DNA from: Blastocatellia bacterium UBA7656
GTDB taxonomy: Bacteria; Acidobacteriota; Blastocatellia; UBA7656
Direction: 5' to 3'
NCBI GenBank assembly: GCA_002483445.1
Contig: DLHY01000143.1
Location: forward strand, 92,411 to 156,410
Length of the DNA: 64,000 nt
The notes beneath the pieces are model-generated. The model was not told the DNA's origin. It ran no database searches and saw nothing but the letters and a program-made list of their open reading frames with translations. Positions 9,405 to 17,245 of the stretch are shown here, in pieces (the stretch's first letter is position 1; each line of letters opens with the position of its first letter). The translations under genes and the position numbers were made by a program.

Positions 9405-10328
9405 TCATTCCCTCATCAGACCGCTCAACCAATGAAGCGTGTTGAGCAGCAGTTTATAGTTCTGCTTTGCTACCAGCGCATTCATCCCGACCGGCTGCCT
9501 GTTCGGGCCTCCAAGCTGCGCCGAAAACATCGCCGCCTCTCCAAATAAAGCGACTCGTCCTTTCCCGTATTTCAACGCCGCCCCCTGACACCAGCCCTTC
9601 ACCGAAACGCGAGGAGTGTCGGGCTTGAACTCCCACGCAACTGTCGGCATAAGCGATATCACATCGCTTCCGAACACGATCAGCGGACGCGCATCTTTCC
9701 CCACCTGAAATGCCGACCCGGTGAAGGTCGCCACTTCATCGATTCTTTCATCCGCCCTCCTGCCATCGGTGATTGGATGAGACGCAAGCGATCCGTCTGA
9801 GCGTTTGAATATCATCGGCCCCCGCGCGTTCTCTATCATCGCGAAACCGTTATTCCATCGCGCGCCGAAAGCTGCTCCCAGTTTCTCAGCCGCCCCCGCC
9901 ATCGGCATGTGATCGGCAATCAACATCAGCGATCCGCCGCCCCTGACCCACTGCTCGACGGCCTTGATCTCTTCATCCGTGAAAGCGGATGGATTCGGAA
10001 GAGACCAGTCCTGCTGGTTGCGCTCGGCCAAAGCGTTGGCGATGACGAGAATCTGCAAGCCCTTCAAACTGTCCCGGCTGAATTTATCCCTGAACGGCAG
10101 CACTCTGTATCCGTCGCGGCGCAGCAGTTCGGCGAAAGGTTTGTAACGACCTTCGACAGTATGGAAATTGAAATGAGCTTCATCGAGCATCACTACGGGG
10201 CCGCGGTCTGCGGGAAATTCCGGCTTGCCAATCTGCGGATTGAAATTCGGATCTGCAACCTGCTGGGCGTGAGGCGTTGCGAAAGAAACGATAACGAGCG
10301 TGACTACGAGAAGGATTCTTTTCTGCAA
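9405..10328 (-). CDS. Exported ThuA/GATase1-like or DUF4350-like protein
   Basis: From the TTG at 10328 the product is about 307 residues and begins MQKRILLVVTLVIVSFATPH, a good Sec signal ending near HAQQ. GGGAGGTG lies about 10 nt before this TTG; the open frame extends upstream to 10472, but those residues look non-coding. The core (VVMLDEAHFNFHT, a FAELLRRDGYRV segment, WVRGGGSLMLIADHMP) resembles glutamine-amidotransferase-fold proteins of the ThuA or DUF4350 type that lack a clear nucleophile motif. A catalytic role cannot be assigned. It probably sits in the periplasm and could be involved in sugar or envelope metabolism. Confidence 0.7.
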   Translation of the reverse strand: MQKRILLVVTLVIVSFATPHAQQVADPNFNPQIGKPEFPADRGPVVMLDEAHFNFHTVEGRYKPFAELLRRDGYRVLPFRDKFSRDSLKGLQILVIANALAERNQQDWSLPNPSAFTDEEIKAVEQWVRGGGSLMLIADHMPMAGAAEKLGAAFGARWNNGFAMIENARGPMIFKRSDGSLASHPITDGRRADERIDEVATFTGSAFQVGKDARPLIVFGSDVISLMPTVAWEFKPDTPRVSVKGWCQGAALKYGKGRVALFGEAAMFSAQLGGPNRQPVGMNALVAKQNYKLLLNTLHWLSGLMRE

Positions 10329-10540
10329 AGCGAAGACACCTCCCGGATTGTGATTTCTCAAATCTATCTTCAGCTTTGCAGCGCGATGACGCAAGTCCTC
10401 GACATTCAAGGCTGCGCAAAATTTCCGGAATGCGCCGGGAGCGCACGGCGGAAATAAAAATCGAGCGCACACGAGCCATCAAATCATGAAAGCAAATATG
10501 CGCTCCCCGCTCCTTCGAACTTATTTCAGCCTGCGCACAC

Positions 10541-11245
10541 TCAAACAGCGCGCAGACTTTTCTTTTCCTCGACCGCCGTGGCTTCCCTCGCTTTTGCCTT
10601 CGCTTCCGCTCTTCGCTTGATGCCGATGAGCATTCTTCTTTCCATCACGAAGTGCGCCGGTTCGAGCAGCGCGTAATTTCCGAGCCAGCTAATCAGCCCG
10701 CGCTTGCGATCCCAGCGAATGCGAATTATTAGCCGCGTCGTCTGCGAATCGATCTCTTTGAGGAAGAAGCCCCACGTCCCGCCGCGAACAGCTTCTGTTC
10801 CCAATGCTTCTTCGTTCACCTGTCCGCCAAGCACTATCGCGCGCCGAGGCTCGATGATTATCACGGGCAGAGGCGGCGCTTCAGGGTGCAGCCATACGAC
10901 ATCGCCTTCGCGGATGGTCTGCCACTCGTCGACTATGCGACTGGCGTTTTTGATGTCGCAGCCGAACAGGTTTTCAAGCCAGTCATAGCTGTAAAACCCC
11001 GCGCGATTCTGACCTATCTGCACTATCCACGGCCACACATCCGCGACCGGCGCCTTGATCGTGATCGCATGGGTGGCGGTGTGTTTGGGGTCGGGCAGAA
11101 AATCATCGCCCGGAAGAGTCTCTGTGAATTCTTCCTGTGTCGCGCCCCAGCGCAGATGACGCGGACGAACGACGAGCGCGTAAGCTGCGAGCGCGCCCGC
11201 TCCCGCTGCCATCAGATTGCCGATCATTTTGAATTTTTTGCTCAT
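10541..11245 (-). CDS. SRPBCC (START-like) family protein with N-terminal membrane anchor
   Basis: The 234-residue protein starts MSKKFKMIGNLMAAGAGALA, a short hydrophobic anchor, and continues with HAITIKAPVADVWPWIVQIG, a typical beginning of the helix-grip SRPBCC/polyketide-cyclase fold. Later blocks (FYSYDWLEN, GGTWGFFLKEID) fit the same family. The start at 11245 is chosen because AGGAGG lies 7 nt upstream; the longer frame to 11311 reads back into a heptamer repeat. The C-terminus is rich in Lys, Arg and Ala. Members bind small hydrophobic ligands, but the ligand here is unknown. Confidence 0.8.
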   Translation of the reverse strand: MSKKFKMIGNLMAAGAGALAAYALVVRPRHLRWGATQEEFTETLPGDDFLPDPKHTATHAITIKAPVADVWPWIVQIGQNRAGFYSYDWLENLFGCDIKNASRIVDEWQTIREGDVVWLHPEAPPLPVIIIEPRRAIVLGGQVNEEALGTEAVRGGTWGFFLKEIDSQTTRLIIRIRWDRKRGLISWLGNYALLEPAHFVMERRMLIGIKRRAEAKAKAREATAVEEKKSLRAV

Positions 11246-11255
11246 AAGTTCCTCC

Positions 11256-11300
11256 TTGAAGTCAGAAGTCAGAAGACAGAAGTCAGGAGTCAGAATAGAA
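11256..11300. repeat. Heptamer-type repeat (GTCAGAA units)
   Basis: Five tandem near-copies of GTCAGAA (GTCAGAA, GTCAGAA, GACAGAA, GTCAGGA, GTCAGAA) fill the short gap between two leftward genes. There is no obvious inverted partner here, unlike other members of this repeat class in the window. The spacing of 7 nt is regular. Confidence 0.6.
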
Positions 11301-11314
11301 AAACCGCCCACTGC

Positions 11315-11983
11315 TCATCGTCTTACGATTCGCGTCAGAATCGCTCCATGAATCGCGCCCGCTACGGCTCCGGCTGAGGCTCCTGTCAGGATGCCGGTCA
11401 CGATCAATCCTGCCACTCCCGATGGAGATGAACTCGCGCCCACGAAGACGACTGGCATGGCTACAGCCCACGCCGCGGCGTTGGCGAGTACCCACCATCC
11501 CGCTCTTTGAACGTGGCGACGCAGCGCCAGCCATTGAGGAGTTCCAAGCACGAGACCCAGCACAAGGCCCATAATCGCGGCCAATCCATACTTCACCACG
11601 TCGCTTATCTCGGCCATCGGCGTGGTATCCGCCTCATCGTTCATCAATGTGCTGGGGAGCATCCCAAGCGTCCACGACACGAATGCTCCGATGGCTGTGA
11701 CTGCTGTCCAGACCTGCCATTTCATATTCCTGAGATAGCGGCGCAATACCGCCCACTGCGCTATTCCGACGATGATTCCCTCGAGCGTGCCGGCTGCAAT
11801 TATCACCGCAGCCATAGTCGCAGCGCCCACAGTCGTTTCAATCGCCCGCACAACTCCTACGGCGACGGCTGCCGCGATGCTCAACCCGATGACCTCTCCC
11901 GCTGCGTTTGCGCATATCCATTCAAGCCATAGTTTCCACTCCCACCCGGCTTCATTTTCTTGATGTGATATGATCGCTGACAT
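11315..11983 (-). CDS. Hypothetical multi-pass membrane protein
   Basis: The 222-residue product begins MSAIISHQENEAGWEWKLWL and contains about six hydrophobic helices. It appears internally duplicated: two segments share an IVGIAQWAVLRRYLR / LGTPQWLALRRHVQ pattern, each followed by a W-containing helix pair. The frame stays open upstream to 12121, but that extension reads through repeat-like sequence. The ribosome binding site for 11983 is weak. I do not recognise the family beyond a generic bacterial membrane protein with QWxxLRRH motifs. It is separated by the GTCAGAA repeat from the SRPBCC gene downstream. Confidence 0.65.
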   Translation of the reverse strand: MSAIISHQENEAGWEWKLWLEWICANAAGEVIGLSIAAAVAVGVVRAIETTVGAATMAAVIIAAGTLEGIIVGIAQWAVLRRYLRNMKWQVWTAVTAIGAFVSWTLGMLPSTLMNDEADTTPMAEISDVVKYGLAAIMGLVLGLVLGTPQWLALRRHVQRAGWWVLANAAAWAVAMPVVFVGASSSPSGVAGLIVTGILTGASAGAVAGAIHGAILTRIVRR

Positions 11984-12121
11984 CTGGACTATCTCGCTTT
12001 CGCAACCCCTGATTGAAAGCAGGCAATATTCGTACCCCGCGAGCGCGCAGATATTCGAAGCGTTTCGATGAATGCAGGACGAAAACTGCTGAGAACTCCG
12101 CACCTCGATGGGTGATAGCAC

Positions 12122-12202
12122 TCATTCGAGTGCGGAATTCGGAATGTGGAGTGCGGAGTTCTATTCTGCATTCCGAATTCCGCACTCCGCATTCGAGAGA
12201 CT
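12122..12202. repeat. Hairpin-forming heptamer repeat (GAGTGCG/GAATGCG type)
   Basis: The left arm (about 12124-12161) is made of 7-nt steps such as GAGTGCG, GAATTCG, GAATGTG, GAGTGCG and GAGTTCT. The right arm (about 12168-12200) carries the reverse complement in CATTCCGAATTCCGCACTCC. Together they can fold into a long imperfect hairpin just upstream of the amrS-like gene. The same unit type recurs at 13906-13980. Confidence 0.7.
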
Positions 12203-12280
12203 CTCAAGACTCCCTGGACATGATAGACTCTATAATTGGATCACGAGGGTCGCCACCTTCATCAACACTAGGGCTTATGT

Positions 12281-13387
12281 ATGAACTCGCAAACAGAGAC
12301 TGAAAAATATTCCTCCGTCGTGCCTACGAAGTACTGGCGCCTGCTCGAAGACGGGCGCGTGCAGTGCGATGTCTGCCCGCGATTGTGCAAACTCCATGAA
12401 GGTCAGCGCGGATTGTGCTTCGTGCGCGCAAGACAAAACGACGAAGTGGTGCTGACCACCTACGGGAGATCGAGCGGTTATTGCATCGATCCTATCGAGA
12501 AAAAACCGCTCAATCATTTCCTGCCCGGAACTCCCGTGCTTTCGTTCGGCACAGCCGGATGCAATTTGTCCTGCGCGTTTTGTCAGAACTGGGACATAAG
12601 CAAATCCAGAGAGATGGACACCCTCGCCGATGCCGCTTCTCCCTCTGCCATAGCGCGAGCCGCTCACAAACTCGCGTGCCGCAGTGTGGCTTTCACTTAC
12701 AACGACCCGACCATATTTCTCGAATACGCGATTGATGTGGCCCAGGCATGTCGCGAAATGGGCATCAGGACAGTAGCCGTCACAGCCGGTTATATCTGCG
12801 AAGAGCCACGCGAGGAATTTTATCGCTATATAGACGCAGCCAATGTCGACCTCAAAGGATTCACCGAGCGGTTCTATCACCAGATTTGCGCCGGTCATCT
12901 TCAGCCAGTGCTGGACACGCTCATCTATCTCAAGCGCAACACCCAGGTCTGGTTCGAAATCACGACGCTTCTGATACCGGGCGAAAACGATTCGGATTCG
13001 GAACTCGAAGAGATGACTCAGTGGGTGGTTGAAAATCTCGGCCCGGATGTGCCTATGCACTTCACGGCTTTTCATCCTGACTGGAAGATGTTGGACAAGC
13101 CTGCCACTCCGCCCTCGACGCTGACGCGAGCGCGTCAGATAGCGATAAAAAACGGAGTGCGTTATGCCTACACCGGCAACGTTCACGATGAGCAGGGCGG
13201 AAGCACTTACTGCCACAGTTGCGGCCATCGGCTCATCGGTCGAGACTGGTACGTTTTGAATGAATGGAACCTGACGGCAGACGGGCAGTGCAAATTCTGC
13301 GGCGCGCGTTGCAAGGGAGTATTTGAAGAGCGTCCCGGCAATTGGGGGGCGCGCCGCCTGCCAGTTCGTTTGCAGAACTTCGCGTGA
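12281..13387 (+). CDS. amrS: AmmeMemoRadiSam-type radical SAM enzyme (AmrS-like)
   Basis: This 368-residue protein has the radical SAM cluster motif CNLSCAFCQNW (C-x3-C-x2-C) near residue 95, preceded by a cysteine-rich N-terminus (CDVCPRLCKLHEGQRGLC) and followed by a C-terminal zinc-ribbon-like pair (CHSCG and CKFCGARC). This order matches the PflA-like AmrS subfamily, which generates a 5'-deoxyadenosyl radical from SAM. The usual partners Memo and AMMECR1 are not in the window, so the substrate is unknown. The gene ends one base from the convergent BON gene. The hairpin repeat at 12122-12202 lies just upstream. Confidence 0.88.
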   Translation: MNSQTETEKYSSVVPTKYWRLLEDGRVQCDVCPRLCKLHEGQRGLCFVRARQNDEVVLTTYGRSSGYCIDPIEKKPLNHFLPGTPVLSFGTAGCNLSCAFCQNWDISKSREMDTLADAASPSAIARAAHKLACRSVAFTYNDPTIFLEYAIDVAQACREMGIRTVAVTAGYICEEPREEFYRYIDAANVDLKGFTERFYHQICAGHLQPVLDTLIYLKRNTQVWFEITTLLIPGENDSDSELEEMTQWVVENLGPDVPMHFTAFHPDWKMLDKPATPPSTLTRARQIAIKNGVRYAYTGNVHDEQGGSTYCHSCGHRLIGRDWYVLNEWNLTADGQCKFCGARCKGVFEERPGNWGARRLPVRLQNFA

Positions 13388-13388
13388 G

Positions 13389-13724
13389 CTAGTCGCCCGT
13401 CTCTTCGTCGATTTCGATCTTCGTGGCTTGCGCAAAATCTTCCGGCTTCACTTCAAGCCGATTGCAAATGCCCGTGATGCCGCCAAGTCGCCTCACCGCA
13501 GCTTCGGCCAGCATCTTCTGCACCTGAAACTCGACGCTGCCTTCGAGGGTGACAAGCCCGTTTATTACTATGACCATTATCCGCTCTGCCGGCACACAGA
13601 GGTTCGTTCGCAAAGCGATGAGCGCCTTTCGCGCAATCTCCGCGTCTCTCTGTTCAATCTGCGGCATCACTGCTGGATTGCTGGCAAGGGTTGTTGCTTC
13701 CATACGGTCTATTATCGCTGACAT
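13389..13724 (-). CDS. BON domain-containing protein
   Basis: The 111-residue product from the ATG at 13724 begins MSAIIDRMEATTLA. Residues 25-95 (RDAEIARKALIALRTNLCV..., VINGLVTLEGSVEFQVQK, RRLGGITGICNRLEV) form one BON domain, which is often found in periplasmic or phospholipid-associated stress proteins. No signal peptide is visible, so it may be cytoplasmic. AAGGAG lies 9 nt before the start; the longer open frame to 13973 passes through a repeat and is not supported. It follows a universal stress gene on the same strand, which suggests a stress role by association. Confidence 0.82.
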   Translation of the reverse strand: MSAIIDRMEATTLASNPAVMPQIEQRDAEIARKALIALRTNLCVPAERIMVIVINGLVTLEGSVEFQVQKMLAEAAVRRLGGITGICNRLEVKPEDFAQATKIEIDEETGD

Positions 13725-13905
13725 TATGATCGCTCCTTCCTTCGAGCAAAATAATTCTTTTCTGATTTGTGCAACACGTATGCCGCCAAAGGTGAGAGCG
13801 AAAGAGCGCATCTTGCGGGGAATTTTCGCGCGCGTTACGGGCTTTTGCGCAGCCGCGCGGGGAAATCTGCGCAGCAGATGAGTATTAGGGAAAAGTGGGA
13901 GAGAG

Positions 13906-13980
13906 TCTCGAATGCGGAGTGCGGAATTAAGAAGGATTCCCTTATTCCGCATTCCGCATTCGCAATTCCGCATTCGAGAA
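13906..13980. repeat. Hairpin-forming heptamer repeat (GAATGCG type)
   Basis: The left arm carries TCGAATGCGGAGTGCGGAAT, and the right arm carries CATTCCGCATTCGCAATTCC followed by GCATTCGAGA. Units advance in 7-nt steps and the two arms can pair. The element lies directly after the stop codon of the universal stress gene and before the BON gene. It is closely related to 12122-12202. Confidence 0.7.
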
Positions 13981-13983
13981 TCA

Positions 13984-14895
13984 TCACTCTACTTCTCTTT
14001 CATACTTGACCACTGCGACCGAACACAATGCCTGCCAGGCGACTCTGGCCGAGACGCTGCCCAATACGTCGCGCTTGGCGTCGAGGATGCCGGTCGATCC
14101 GAGAACTATCAAATCATAATCTCCGCTTTCGGCTTCTCCGAGAATTTCCGTCGCCGGGTTTCCTTCCGCGATCACCGTAAGCACTGAACAGCTTCCCGCT
14201 TCGAGTTGCGCGCGGGCGTCTTCGATCATCTCTTCCGCCTCAATCTGGAGTTCCTGTTCCAGTTGAATTTCAGGATCGGCCTGATCGAACACATCGCTGG
14301 GATAATCGAACCACTCGCGATCCAATCCGAGGTGTATCCATGGGGTTTCCTTCACGTGCAGTAGAGTGACCTCAGCCGTGTTGATGTCGAAGTATTTCAC
14401 CATAGAACTTATAGCGTGTCTGGAAGCCAGCGATCCGTCTATTGCGACCAGCACCCGCAGATCGTTTTCGCCCGACAGTCCCCGCCCGACTATCGCTATG
14501 CCCGGAGCGTGTTCGACCACGCGGCTCGCTACAGGCCCAAGCCCTATGTCTGATCCTTCATATCGGCCTTTCGCTCCGACGACCGTCACCTCGAAAGATT
14601 CAGCAAGCCTGACTATCACATCGGCGGGCGAGCCGACCTCTGAGCGAGTCTGAGCGGAGATGCCTTCAGCACTGAGCGTCTTTTGAGCCGCGATGAGAAT
14701 CGCCTGTGTCTCCCGCGCTATTCGCCGACGGTATTCTTCCTGAATGCGGCGGCGGTTTTCTTTGCCTGATGGATGAAAATCAGGCGACACGCACAGCACA
14801 GTGACCCCGTTTTCGCCTTTGCGAAGCAGTCGAGCCGCCGAGCGAAGAGCCATCGTCGCGTCCTTCGATCCGTCACTAGCCATCAAGGTTTTCAT
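13984..14895 (-). CDS. Universal stress protein with two tandem Usp domains
   Basis: The 303-residue protein begins MKTLMASDGSKDATMALRSA, the Usp beta-1/loop signature, and repeats it as VLVAIDGSLASRHAISSMV near residue 150. ATP-type motifs are partly visible as GAKGRYEGSDIGLGPVASRV in the first domain and LGSTGILDAKRDVLGSVSAR in the second, which fits G-x2-G-x9-G-S. Nucleotide binding in at least the second domain is likely. The gene is 9 nt downstream of a small zinc-ribbon gene and the two are probably co-transcribed. Such tandem Usp proteins help cells survive starvation or oxidative stress. Confidence 0.9.
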   Translation of the reverse strand: MKTLMASDGSKDATMALRSAARLLRKGENGVTVLCVSPDFHPSGKENRRRIQEEYRRRIARETQAILIAAQKTLSAEGISAQTRSEVGSPADVIVRLAESFEVTVVGAKGRYEGSDIGLGPVASRVVEHAPGIAIVGRGLSGENDLRVLVAIDGSLASRHAISSMVKYFDINTAEVTLLHVKETPWIHLGLDREWFDYPSDVFDQADPEIQLEQELQIEAEEMIEDARAQLEAGSCSVLTVIAEGNPATEILGEAESGDYDLIVLGSTGILDAKRDVLGSVSARVAWQALCSVAVVKYEREVE

Positions 14896-14904
14896 CGTGA
14901 CCTC

Positions 14905-15144
14905 TCAATGTCCGTAAGCCTCTTCCTCATACTCTTCTTCGCATCGAGGGCAGCAGAAGGGATTTTCCGAAGGGTCTCCTTCAAGCGCGGCATGGACGCG
15001 GCGCATAGTCTTTTCATCGACATAGTAAAGATCGCCGCATTCCCGGCAGTGGAGCGCGTTGAGGTTCTTTCCAGCAGGGTATCTGGTCGGCCCTTCGTGA
15101 ATTCCCATCTCTTCCGGGTTTATAGTTTCTCTCAGCCTGTCCAT
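14905..15144 (-). CDS. Small zinc-ribbon protein
   Basis: The 79-residue protein contains two CxxC knuckles, CRECG near residue 33 and CCPRCEEEYEEE near residue 64, which would bind one zinc ion. The C-terminus is very acidic. I do not recognise a named family. It precedes the universal stress gene by 9 nt on the same strand, so it may be a regulator or accessory factor in the same stress operon; this is inference from position. Confidence 0.75.
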   Translation of the reverse strand: MDRLRETINPEEMGIHEGPTRYPAGKNLNALHCRECGDLYYVDEKTMRRVHAALEGDPSENPFCCPRCEEEYEEEAYGH

Positions 15145-15201
15145 ATTGCCTCCTTCTAATTTTGCTGCTCGAATTCCTTAAAGGCTTCGTCTTTAGATAA
15201 T

Positions 15202-15234
15202 GTTCCCCAACGACGCACGACATCGTTGGGGAAC
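15202..15234. terminator. Perfect 12-bp hairpin, likely terminator
   Basis: GTTCCCCAACGA at 15202-15213 pairs perfectly with TCGTTGGGGAAC at 15223-15234 across a 9-nt loop. It sits just beyond the stop of the leftward duplicated secreted protein and upstream of the zinc-ribbon gene. No strong U-tract follows, so termination may be partial. Confidence 0.6.
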
Positions 15235-15246
15235 GGGAAAATGGAA

Positions 15247-15990
15247 CTAGGGAGTAGTGCAGATCATTTCAAACGAAGCCTTGTTGGACTCCATCACATT
15301 TGGAGAAACAATCTTGATCGCCTCCCATCCTGAATACCTGGGCAAGGCTTTTCCGCCCAGCGTCCACGTCGTAGACACAGGTTTAGTACCCGGCCCGGCG
15401 AATGCCAGAGTAAACACTGGCCCTGTCGCCCCGTCGCTTCGAAGAAATGTGTACTTCACACTTCCAGCGCCGTTTGCGGTGATTGTCCCTTCAAACTTGA
15501 TGACTGCCGGACAGGGACCCGCATACCTGGGAGGGATTGCCTTGAGAGAAGCTTCCGTCACCTGAAATTTCGGCTTCTCTCTGCATATCAGTTCAAACCC
15601 GGCTTTGTCGGAAACCATCTCGTTGGGAGAGAGTATCTTGAGCGCTTCCCATCCTGAGTAATGCGGAAGCGCGGCTCCTCCGAGCGTCCAGGTAGTCCCG
15701 ACACGTTTCGATCCCGGCCCGTCGAATGAAATGGTAGAGACGGGCGCTGTGGCTCCGTCGCTTCTCAGAAAAGTGTACCTCACAGTCCCTTTTCCATTGA
15801 CGGTGATTGTGCCGGAAAACTTGATGACGCCGGGGCATGGGCCCTCATATTTCGTGGGTGAAGCTGCAAACGAAACAGCCGTCACCTGAAACGGCTGGCT
15901 GCTGGCCCCTGACTGGAACGGAACAAAAAAAAGCGCCAGAGCAGATGCTATGAGCAGACAGCACGATTTGCGGAACTTATTGGTGAACAT
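15247..15990 (-). CDS. Secreted protein with tandem-duplicated domain, function unknown
   Basis: The 247-residue product has a Sec signal (MFTNKFRKSCCLLIASALAL). It then has two copies of a roughly 105-residue domain, at about 33-137 and 140-245, which share FxVTxxSxxAxPxxYxGPCP, VIKFxGTITxNGxGxVxYTF, LRSDGAT and YSGWEAxKIxSPNxM. Each copy has one Cys in GPCP and one near its end (ELIC, EMIC), so one disulfide per domain is plausible. Related proteins occur as secreted beta-rich proteins in environmental bacteria, but I know no function. AAAGGAGGG precedes the ATG. A hairpin lies immediately after the stop. Confidence 0.8.
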   Translation of the reverse strand: MFTNKFRKSCCLLIASALALFFVPFQSGASSQPFQVTAVSFAASPTKYEGPCPGVIKFSGTITVNGKGTVRYTFLRSDGATAPVSTISFDGPGSKRVGTTWTLGGAALPHYSGWEALKILSPNEMVSDKAGFELICREKPKFQVTEASLKAIPPRYAGPCPAVIKFEGTITANGAGSVKYTFLRSDGATGPVFTLAFAGPGTKPVSTTWTLGGKALPRYSGWEAIKIVSPNVMESNKASFEMICTTP

Positions 15991-16256
15991 GTTGCTACCC
16001 TCCTTTCAAGGGCAAACTTGCGCAAAATATTCAGGAGCAACGACTGTGCCAGTTGATAATCAACATTTTCCGGCGCGAGAGCGGACTTTGACTCAACTTC
16101 GCTGCGGGACTTTGCGCAGGCTTCGCCAGTGAAAAGCAGGTTTCAGCCATTTCAACAGGCTCGTGCGCTGGCACAGGCGTTGCCTGAAAACATCTATTTC
16201 TGATCATCGCTATCTGACAGTGGGAACGATTCCAAACCAACAAAGGGAGGTACATC

Positions 16257-16784
16257 ATGTCATCTCAAATTGCGCCGCAGGCAGGGGAGAAAACTTCAAC
16301 CGACAAACCGGCAATTGTCAAAGCCGAAAACCTGTTTGATCGAGTGAAGGAAGTAACTCAGGCGATTGCTAACAAGGCTTACGAGTTCTTCGAGAATGGC
16401 GGTCGTCGCCTTGGCCAGGATCTTCATGACTGGCTGCGTGCCGAACTGGAACTGCTCAGGCCGATTCCGGTCGAGGTTTCCGAAACCGACACCGAGTTGA
16501 AGATACTTGCCGAAACGCCGGGCTTTTCAGCACCCGACATAAAAATCAGCGTCGAACCTCAGCGGATCATAATCAGCGGAAAAACCGAAAAGTCCACAGA
16601 AGAGAAAACAGAAAAGACCCTTTACACCGAGCGATACTCGAACGAGATACTGCGCTCGTTCGACCTGCCGGTGAAGGTTGATCCCAATAAAGCGACAGCC
16701 ACGCTCAAGGACGGATTGCTTGAAATCCTGATTGCGAAAGCCGAGACGAGCAAGCCGGTCGATGTGGAAGTGAAAGCTGGTTGA
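16257..16784 (+). CDS. Hsp20 small heat-shock protein with N-terminal DUF2934 segment
   Basis: This 175-residue protein has two parts. Residues 27-63 (FDRVKEVTQAIANKAYEFF, then GGRRLGQDLHDWLRAE) match the DUF2934 motif, a small helical segment common in Acidobacteriota. Residues 72-172 form the alpha-crystallin domain, with ILAETPGFSAPDIKIS, the FDLPVKVDPNKATATLKDGL block and ILIAK. It should act as an ATP-independent holdase. GGGAGG lies 8 nt before the ATG. A strong terminator follows. No CIRCE element was seen upstream. Confidence 0.92.
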   Translation: MSSQIAPQAGEKTSTDKPAIVKAENLFDRVKEVTQAIANKAYEFFENGGRRLGQDLHDWLRAELELLRPIPVEVSETDTELKILAETPGFSAPDIKISVEPQRIIISGKTEKSTEEKTEKTLYTERYSNEILRSFDLPVKVDPNKATATLKDGLLEILIAKAETSKPVDVEVKAG

Positions 16785-16794
16785 CGTGATCTAT

Positions 16795-16833
16795 GCGAGG
16801 ACGGGCGCACTTCAGCCCGTCCTCGCTCATTTT
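16795..16833 (+). terminator. Rho-independent terminator after the Hsp20 gene
   Basis: GCGAGGACGGGC at 16795-16806 pairs perfectly with GCCCGTCCTCGC at 16815-16826 and is followed by TCATTTT. The T-rich end lies directly before the AGGAGG of the next gene, so read-through would couple the two genes. Confidence 0.8.
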
Positions 16834-16844
16834 CAGGAGGCGAG

Positions 16845-17213
16845 ATGTTGATAAAAACAAGGAGCGACTCAGACGGATTGCGAGTCGTGTTTCGAGTCCG
16901 TCATCCGGTCCGAATGCTCATCGAAATGAGCATCCATTCGCGCGAGATCGATGATGAGTCTTCGCGCAGGTGTCTCGCCGGGATCAAGAAGATAATCGAT
17001 AACAGCCGCTATGGTTTTGCCGATCACTGCGGATGCGAAGAGTGCGAATGGTACGCAGTGATGGTCATAATCCGTCACTGCCTCAAGGAAGCCGAAATCG
17101 CCGGATGCCACGCGGCGACCAGAGCTTTGGAGGAAGAGCAGGGAACTGCCGACAGTGAAAACAATTTCAAACCAATGAGAGAGGCAAGTCGTGCCATCTC
17201 GAATTATCTGTAA
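16845..17213 (+). CDS. Hypothetical protein
   Basis: This 122-residue soluble protein begins MLIKTRSDSDGLRVVFRVRH and contains a cysteine-rich centre (DHCGCEECEWYAVMVIIRHC) that could bind a metal. AGGAGG lies 5 nt before the ATG. I recognise no family. It lies between the Hsp20 terminator and the catalase pseudogene, in a stress-gene neighbourhood, but no function can be inferred. Confidence 0.65.
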   Translation: MLIKTRSDSDGLRVVFRVRHPVRMLIEMSIHSREIDDESSRRCLAGIKKIIDNSRYGFADHCGCEECEWYAVMVIIRHCLKEAEIAGCHAATRALEEEQGTADSENNFKPMREASRAISNYL

Positions 17214-17245
17214 TGCACTGATCTACAACTGAGAAGGAGTACACC

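Noticed and set aside
9200..9445. 81-residue plus-strand frame
   Set aside because: No ribosome binding site, no family, and it overlaps the end of a convergent real gene.
12275..13435. 386-residue antisense open frame
   Set aside because: The plus strand encodes a clear radical SAM enzyme; the antisense frame is a shadow.
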